This document shows, one piece after another, positions 44,201 to 48,028 of a stretch of DNA of 48,028 nt. Each line of letters starts with the position of its first letter. The first letter of the stretch is position 1. A program made the translations under genes and the position numbers. The notes under the pieces were generated by a model. That model saw only the letters and a program-made list of their open reading frames with translations. It was not told the DNA's origin and did no database searches. The stretch is from Anaerolineales bacterium (GTDB taxonomy: Bacteria > Chloroflexota > Anaerolineae > Anaerolineales > UBA4823): the NCBI GenBank assembly GCA_016935755.1, contig JAFGQI010000105.1, positions 1 through 48,028 on the forward strand, in the 5' to 3' direction.

Positions 44201-45160
44201 GATAAGGCCCTGGCGCTCTATGGATCTTCCGTGGGTACGGCTGGCGATGTGAACGGGGATGGTTTCTCTGATTTCATCGTTGGCGCGCCATATTATAATG
44301 GCGGGTTAGACGGCGAGGGCAAAGCCTACGTCTATTTGGGCGCGGCTGGCAGCATGTCGCTCAGTCCGGTGTGGGAGAAAGAGAGCAATCAGTTATCTGC
44401 CAAATACGGAACTTCGGTGAGCACAGCCGGCGATGTAAACGGCGACGGCTATGCCGATATCATTGTCGGTGCGAACCTGTGGGATGGCGGCGAACCAGGA
44501 GAGATGCAGGAAGGCGGCGCCTGGATCTATCTAGGTAAGTCTACTGGGGTTAACAGCGCCCCAGCCTGGTACACCCAGGGAGGCCAGGGTACCGCCCATT
44601 TTGGTTTCTCAGTCAGTTCAGCTGGCGATGTCAACGGCGATGGGTATGCCGATGTGGTGGTAGGTGCACCAATGTTCACCAATAGCCTAACAGACGAAGG
44701 TAAAGTATTTGTCTTTTATGGCAACGGTGGCCGGGGAGTTCACATCCTGCCAATACCAATGGACGTAAACTCATTTACCCCCATACCTCGCCTGGGGCGT
44801 TCAGATAGGCATGATACTCTCCGCGGCCACCTGGCGATCCAATCGCCTTTTGGGCGAGGCAGTTATGCGCTGGAAGCAGAAGCCCAATTATTTGGCCTTC
44901 GTTTCAACGCCAACAACACAACTGCCTGGGCATTCTGGCAGGACTATCCCATTCACTATGTCGGTTATATCACCTTGTCCGGATTGGAAACCAATACACT
45001 CTACCACTTTCGGATCCGCTGGCGCTATAATCCCGCCACCACACCCTGGATGCCCGCCAGTCGCTGGCTGACCCAACCCTGGAACGGCTGGCAGGAAGCT
45101 GACCTGCGCACAGGAGGTGGGAGGCTATTTGTTCCAGTCATTAAAAAGAGCGTCCCATAA
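41300..45160 (+). CDS. Exported FG-GAP (integrin alpha-like) repeat protein with 14 repeats
   Basis: A 1286-residue protein; AAGGAG is seven bases before ATG 41300. The signal peptide lies at about 1-38. Residues about 38-280 form an unassigned beta-rich N-terminal region. From about 285 to 1150 there are 14 repeats of about 60 residues, each with 'SV.(T/S)AGDVNGDGY.D(V/I)IVGAP.Y', where the DVNGDGYAD loop is a calcium site of FG-GAP blades. Fourteen is twice seven, so two integrin-type propellers are likely. A further beta-domain follows (about 1160-1275), and the protein ends 'GGRLFVPVIKKSVP', the LP-like tail (with VP) of this window. It is probably surface-exposed and calcium-stabilised; a binding role is inferred, the ligand unknown. 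Confidence 0.9.
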   Translation: MKKSSILYRSAKRAIHQIAPLFFSLALILGMAPMPSLAAVDAVPASQPEPISQDWFATVQDNLRREEYHITWQDTTYLADLPAAYQAPNRAHNLRTYFTPDGIAVIPRVLPEGAENLPWRWQAGLTAWGRAEALAHLGPASLQTAENIITYQRSDPAAIGALQIEEAFRNDEEGIAQIFTIQAPPDGTGAGLQFEIKMNTDLLAEITQQGAALDLKDQEGTTQLRYSLMHARDAARVSLSGELILNGSSLTIQVDDTTASYPIEVLMSITGLPTSPNWSVGLGQGGASCGYSVATAGDTNGDGYSDVIVGAPYWDGGLTDEGRADVYPGWATGLSVIPIWTKEGDQANAHFGWSVATAGDVNGDGYADIIVGAPDYDHGQTNEGGAWVYEGTASGPHDAPDNFDEGSQDNARFGYSVAFAGDVNNDGYADIIVGAPYYDAGQTDEGRAWVWHGSASGVSSLNNFKAESNQTNGKFGISVATAGDVNGDGYADIIVGMIGYANGQTDEGSAFAWYGSGSGVHLGLDGDLTNEYWHTQEVNETGAQLGISVSTAGDVNGDGYADVIVGANTYNGGTTDQGLVDVYLGTDSGLSDTRQRRLLGGSVDAWFGFSVGAAGDVNGDGFGDIIIGSPLYENAQTEEGRALVYLGTWDGIGATDYWKVEGNGNYAHYGNSVFTAGDVNADGYSDVIIGAPGRHDHADVGFADVFHGSPDAPEETASWAKVSNNDLSYFGYSVASAGDVNGDGYGDVIVGAPYWDDGQAFEGGAWVYLGWYSGLLTAPDWYEQLNVANIQFGFSVSGAGDVNGDGYDDVIVGAPYYDSPQVDEGAAFVYLGSSTGLSNSSNWSKASDDAGAMFGYSVSSAGDVNGDGYADVIVGAPFWSDEGGAWVYLGSPDGAISKPHWYTKNDQEDSEYGTAVGTAGDVNRDGYSDVIVGAPRWDNGQTNEGGVYVYLGSPGGLSTKYSWRQDSDKALALYGSSVGTAGDVNGDGFSDFIVGAPYYNGGLDGEGKAYVYLGAAGSMSLSPVWEKESNQLSAKYGTSVSTAGDVNGDGYADIIVGANLWDGGEPGEMQEGGAWIYLGKSTGVNSAPAWYTQGGQGTAHFGFSVSSAGDVNGDGYADVVVGAPMFTNSLTDEGKVFVFYGNGGRGVHILPIPMDVNSFTPIPRLGRSDRHDTLRGHLAIQSPFGRGSYALEAEAQLFGLRFNANNTTAWAFWQDYPIHYVGYITLSGLETNTLYHFRIRWRYNPATTPWMPASRWLTQPWNGWQEADLRTGGGRLFVPVIKKSVP

Positions 45161-45168
45161 CCAGAGTA

Positions 45169-45200
45169 TCAACGGGGCGGCCCATAAGCCGCCCCGTTGA
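45169..45200 (+). terminator. Intrinsic terminator after the FG-GAP gene
   Basis: A 13-bp perfect stem (45169-45181 and 45188-45200) with a six-base loop, followed by TTTTAT, nine bases after the stop codon. Confidence 0.9.
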
Positions 45201-45205
45201 TTTTA

Positions 45206-45214
45206 TGGTATATT
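45206..45214 (+). promoter_or_regulatory. Extended -10 element; predicts a leaderless transcript
   Basis: TGGTATATT (TGn plus TATATT at 45209-45214) ends six bases before the ATG at 45221. Transcription would start on or next to the start codon. No -35 box is clear; the terminator occupies that space. Confidence 0.5.
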
Positions 45215-45220
45215 CGACTT

Positions 45221-46036
45221 ATGACCGCACAGGTAGAAAAAATCCATCTTAACCCCAACGAAGAAACCTTGCTTATTACGCTATACACCAAAGCCCGGCT
45301 CACACCTCCGGAGATCCTGGCAGATACAAAAGCCACTGAACTCCTGGAGCGCATCGATTATGATTATGCCGCCCTCAAGGTGCCCACTGGCACACGCTTG
45401 ACTGTCCCGTTACGCGCAAAACGTTTCGATGAGTATGTCCGGGAATTCCTGGCTGCACAGCCAGAGGGAACAATTATCCATTTAGGCTGCGGGTTGGATA
45501 CCCGCATTGACCGCATCCGCCCGGCGCAAGCTGATTGGTACGACCTTGACCTGCCCGAAGTGATTGACCTGCGGCGCAACTTTTTCGTCACGACCGATCG
45601 CTACCATATGATCGCCTGTGATGTCACAGATCTTCGCTGGATGGATGCGATAACAGCCCCACCTCAGAAAGCCCTGGTCGTAGCTGAAGGCCTGTTCATG
45701 TACCTGGCAGAAAACCAGGTGAAACAAGTGATCCTCGGGCTGCAGGAGCATTTCCCGGGCTGCCATATAGCTTTCGACGCCTTCAGCCAGGCGGTCATCC
45801 AGCGCATTCACCGCCATCCCTCGGTCAAGCACACTGGAGCGACCATCTGCTGGGGGATCGATGAGGCAAAAGCCATAGAAAGCTGGGGGGAGGGTATTCG
45901 CCTGGTTGAAGAATGGTATTTCAACCAATCCCCCTACATCAATCACTATTCGCCGGGCTACCGGCTGATGTTCAAGCTGTCGGGACTGTTCCCTGCAGCC
46001 ACCAAGGCGCACCGGCTGCTGTATTACACTTTGTAA
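45221..46036 (+). CDS. Class I SAM-dependent methyltransferase, leucine carboxyl methyltransferase (LCM) family
   Basis: A 271-residue cytoplasmic enzyme. ATG 45221 is chosen (the frame starts earlier inside the promoter/terminator); there is no ribosome site, in line with a leaderless mRNA. The SAM-binding motif is 'IIHLGCGLDTRIDR' (about 85-98), which is the LCM/PpmA-type signature, followed by the acidic 'WYDLDLPEVIDLR' and the post-motif 'VVAEGLFMYL'. Family members methylate carboxyl or hydroxyl groups, often of polyketides or small molecules; the bacterial substrate cannot be told. The gene is alone between a terminator and a small reading frame. Confidence 0.85.
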   Translation: MTAQVEKIHLNPNEETLLITLYTKARLTPPEILADTKATELLERIDYDYAALKVPTGTRLTVPLRAKRFDEYVREFLAAQPEGTIIHLGCGLDTRIDRIRPAQADWYDLDLPEVIDLRRNFFVTTDRYHMIACDVTDLRWMDAITAPPQKALVVAEGLFMYLAENQVKQVILGLQEHFPGCHIAFDAFSQAVIQRIHRHPSVKHTGATICWGIDEAKAIESWGEGIRLVEEWYFNQSPYINHYSPGYRLMFKLSGLFPAATKAHRLLYYTL

Positions 46037-46082
46037 GAGATGCGTGAGGTGGAGGCCCCATCCGATTATCATGGGAGCATCT

Positions 46083-46205
46083 ATGGGAATAGTTGTTGAT
46101 GAAATTAACGCCACCCTGTATCCCCTGTACGGCGAAGTCCCTGCCTGGTATCGGGTGGAAAGCATCCTGCGCGTCGGGCTGCATGGATTTTATCTGAGAG
46201 ATTGA
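46083..46205 (+). CDS. Small hypothetical protein or gene fragment (40 residues)
   Basis: ATG 46083 with GGGAG five bases upstream; an in-frame ATG also lies at 46071. The product begins 'MGIVVDEINATLYPLYGEV' and ends 'LRVGLHGFYLRD'. It has a natural amino-acid composition and its stop is ten bases before the beta-lactamase-family gene, which lacks a good ribosome site, so it might serve as a coupled leader. It may equally be the start of a gene truncated by deletion. Confidence 0.4.
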   Translation: MGIVVDEINATLYPLYGEVPAWYRVESILRVGLHGFYLRD

Positions 46206-46215
46206 GATACATGTT

Positions 46216-47595
46216 ATGGACTCACATAAAGAATATATGATCGCTGGCGAAATCGGGAAGACCCTTGACCATCAACTGACGCCGCTGATTCAGGAAATCA
46301 TCCAATCTGATGAGATTCCTGGCCTGGCTGTAGGGGTTGTGGCCGGCAACCAGATTGTCTATGCCCGAGGCTTCGGAGTAGAAAGCCTCCTGACGCGTAA
46401 ACCCATCACGATGCACACCCTGTTTCACATGGCGTCGATCTCCAAACCTTTTGTTGCCACAGCCATCATGCAATTGGTCGAGAAAGGCCTGGTTCAGCTT
46501 GGAGCGCCCTTCATCACCTATGTGCCATATTTCAAGCTGGATGACGACCACGATCGAGAGATCACCGTGCAACAGATGCTCAGTCATGTGTCAGGGATGC
46601 AGGATGTGGAAAATTACGAATGGGACAGGCCTCAGTACGATGCCGGCGCCTTAGAACGATATGTGCGCAGCCTGACTTCAAAACGACTGCTGAGCGCACC
46701 TGGCGAGAAGTTCGCTTACAGCAACATGGCTTTTGAGTGCCTGGGCGCGCTCATCGCCAATGTATCCGGGATGTCCTTCGATGAGTATGTCAAAAAGCAT
46801 ATTCTCGATCCCATTGGCATGGCGGATAGCACATTCTTGAAACCGGAGCATCTGCCCGAGAACTGGGCTGCGCCGCACGTGAGAACCCTGGACACCTTTG
46901 CCTGGGATGGCTATCCGTATAATCGCATGCACGGGCCAAGCTCGACATTGCACTCCAACGCGCTGGAGATGTGCTGCTGGGCGATGGCGAACATGAACCG
47001 GGGGAGCTATCAAGGCCGCCAAATTCTGGCGGCCTCATCCTACGACTTACTCTGGAAGCCCTGGGCAAAAGTGAGTCCAGAGTCAAATGTTGGCCTGAGC
47101 TGGTTCCTGGGAGAATATCATCACGAGAGCATGGTCAGTCACGGTGGAGGCGACACCGGCTTCGAAACCTATTTTGCCATGCTGCCAGAAAAACAGGCAG
47201 CTGTCGTGGTACTCAGCAACCTGCTTCCTGCCCCGGTCGGGGCGATTAGCCTATCAGCCCTGGATATTGTAACAGGCAGTCCACTCACTCCAATCCTGCC
47301 GTATGCCAGCATCAAGGTCTGCAAAACCCTTCAGCAGGAAGGTCTGGAGAAAGCAGTGCTCCAGTGGAATTACCTCAAATCAAATCACACCGAAGAATAC
47401 GATTTCTCCCCCTGGCAGTTTGACATCCTGTTTAACGCAGTGTGTCTGGATCGTGTCCAGGAAGCGGAAAGCATTGCCAGGCTGTGCGCCAGAATCCTGC
47501 CAGAGGAAGACTTGATAGCGATCGAAAAAGACATGCAAAATTACCAGTTCAGCGCTGCACAGGTTGTTATCAACGCCATTCGTGAGGGCCGATAG
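46216..47595 (+). CDS. Serine beta-lactamase-family hydrolase (class C / esterase type)
   Basis: A 459-residue protein with the serine hydrolase motifs of the beta-lactamase/penicillin-binding fold: SISK (Ser74-x-x-Lys77), YSN (168-170) and 'SHGGGDTGF' with His309 in the KTG-equivalent place. No signal peptide is seen, so it is probably cytoplasmic, and a role as peptidase or esterase is more likely than antibiotic resistance. The C-terminal 100 residues are an added helical part ('EEDLIAIEKDMQNYQFS'). No clear ribosome site precedes ATG 46216; translation may be coupled to the 40-residue frame upstream. The gene ends in TAG, and the same frame stays open afterwards (see next entry). Confidence 0.88.
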   Translation: MDSHKEYMIAGEIGKTLDHQLTPLIQEIIQSDEIPGLAVGVVAGNQIVYARGFGVESLLTRKPITMHTLFHMASISKPFVATAIMQLVEKGLVQLGAPFITYVPYFKLDDDHDREITVQQMLSHVSGMQDVENYEWDRPQYDAGALERYVRSLTSKRLLSAPGEKFAYSNMAFECLGALIANVSGMSFDEYVKKHILDPIGMADSTFLKPEHLPENWAAPHVRTLDTFAWDGYPYNRMHGPSSTLHSNALEMCCWAMANMNRGSYQGRQILAASSYDLLWKPWAKVSPESNVGLSWFLGEYHHESMVSHGGGDTGFETYFAMLPEKQAAVVVLSNLLPAPVGAISLSALDIVTGSPLTPILPYASIKVCKTLQQEGLEKAVLQWNYLKSNHTEEYDFSPWQFDILFNAVCLDRVQEAESIARLCARILPEEDLIAIEKDMQNYQFSAAQVVINAIREGR

Positions 47596-47796
47596 AGGTG
47601 GAGTCAGTTAGAGTGGGCTAAAGCCAACCTGGATCCCCGCTGGATCGGGCTGATCGACCGCGCCTGGGCGACGCGCCCGGCGCCAGAAGTCTCCTCCCGA
47701 CAGCCTGCTGATCCTCAGGAATTGCAGAGCACGCCGGAATTTTTGCGGTATGTGATGAGAAGGGTAAAGAATGGAGATAGGCACAAACCTATCTGA
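47596..47796 (+). pseudogene. Gene remnant in frame after the hydrolase stop
   Basis: Directly after the TAG, the same frame continues open for 66 codons: 'QLEWAKANLDPRWIGLIDRA' and 'STPEFLRYVMRRVKNG', then TGA. The sequence has natural composition and no start codon near its beginning, so it looks like the end of another protein joined by deletion, or a downstream extension cut off by a nonsense mutation. Family not recognised. Confidence 0.45.
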
Positions 47797-48028
47797 AAAG
47801 CCTCAACAGCCAAGACAGCATCCGCTCCTCCCACAGCCCACCCAAAAGAGCAGCAACTGCGGGATCCAGCGCAGTTACACAGGTAATCGCACCAGCCAAC
47901 CACCTGCCCTGCTAGTGCAGGTTTTAGCTTGTCTTTTGATTCTCGAGTTTAGACAAAATTAGGGCGGTTTAGCCCTTGAGCAAAACCGCCCCTTGGTAGA
48001 AACTTGGAGTTGTGACCAACCAAAAATC
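47797..48028. other. Right-end region without recognised gene
   Basis: Proline-rich frames here are short and lack ribosome sites. A weak stem (ACCTGC / GCAGGT, about 47903-47924) ends in TTTT and may stop plus-strand transcripts. Apart from the minus-strand hairpin listed next, I see nothing else. Confidence 0.45.
47962..47991 (-). terminator. Terminator for a gene entering from the right
   Basis: GGGCGGTTT (47962-47970) pairs with AAACCGCCC (47983-47991). On the minus strand it is followed by TAATTTTG, so it probably ends a minus-strand gene that lies beyond the window. Confidence 0.6.

Noticed and set aside
42150..44745. Regularly spaced repeats that could suggest a CRISPR or satellite array
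   Set aside because: They are in-frame, diverged and encode FG-GAP repeats of one protein; no conserved 25-40 bp repeat with unique spacers.

Overview
The window looks like a chromosomal segment of a Gram-positive-like or monoderm environmental bacterium, most probably a member of the Chloroflexota (Anaerolineae or a relative). The inference rests on large secreted beta-propeller and Fn3-type proteins ending in short 'LP' tails, a BTAD/AAA/TPR regulator, small orphan WxGW-type proteins and moderately high GC. There is no rRNA or tRNA to settle it. No CRISPR array or tRNA gene was recognised.

Layout. (1) 1-1.68 kb: the end of an integrative element, with a tyrosine recombinase and a small membrane/winged-helix protein, that has cut an M20-family peptidase gene after about 85 codons. 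(2) 2.3-13.7 kb, plus strand: an exported protein cluster with two paralogous M6 metalloproteases, a gingipain-type C25 protease, a short propeller fragment and a multiheme cytochrome c with four CxxCH motifs and one CxxCK. The three proteases share a repeated Cys-containing Fn3-like module, and two share the same C-terminal jelly-roll domain and tail. (3) 13.8-26.6 kb: an L-arabinose locus. A YtfQ/RbsA-type ABC importer runs leftwards, and a LacI-family regulator, a zinc dehydrogenase, ribulokinase, ribulose-phosphate 4-epimerase and arabinose isomerase run rightwards. Two divergent sigma70-like promoters each carry a shared operator just downstream of the -10. One importer permease has an extra transmembrane helix and a roughly 145-residue extracytoplasmic domain, and it is followed by an accessory lipoprotein gene.

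(4) 26.8-30.4 kb, minus strand: a membrane-anchored carbohydrate-binding-like protein, an SGNH-like secreted hydrolase with a C-terminal sorting-type tail, and two small unknown genes. (5) 30.7-34.1 kb: a large WDG-repeat propeller protein with a DUF11-like domain, a small Cys protein and a truncated REP-associated transposase. (6) 34.2-41 kb: tldD-tldE overlapping a giant SARP-type regulator with an AAA domain, TPRs and a second HTH. (7) 41-48 kb: a small WxGW protein, a 14-repeat FG-GAP (integrin-like) exported protein, an apparently leaderless methyltransferase, a serine beta-lactamase-family hydrolase and gene remnants.

Functional picture: a heterotroph that imports and degrades arabinose-type sugars and displays many proteases and propeller proteins at the surface. 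The least ordinary items are the domain-extended sugar permease with its lipoprotein partner, the CxxCK cytochrome next to proteases, and the shared C-terminal tails of the exported proteins.
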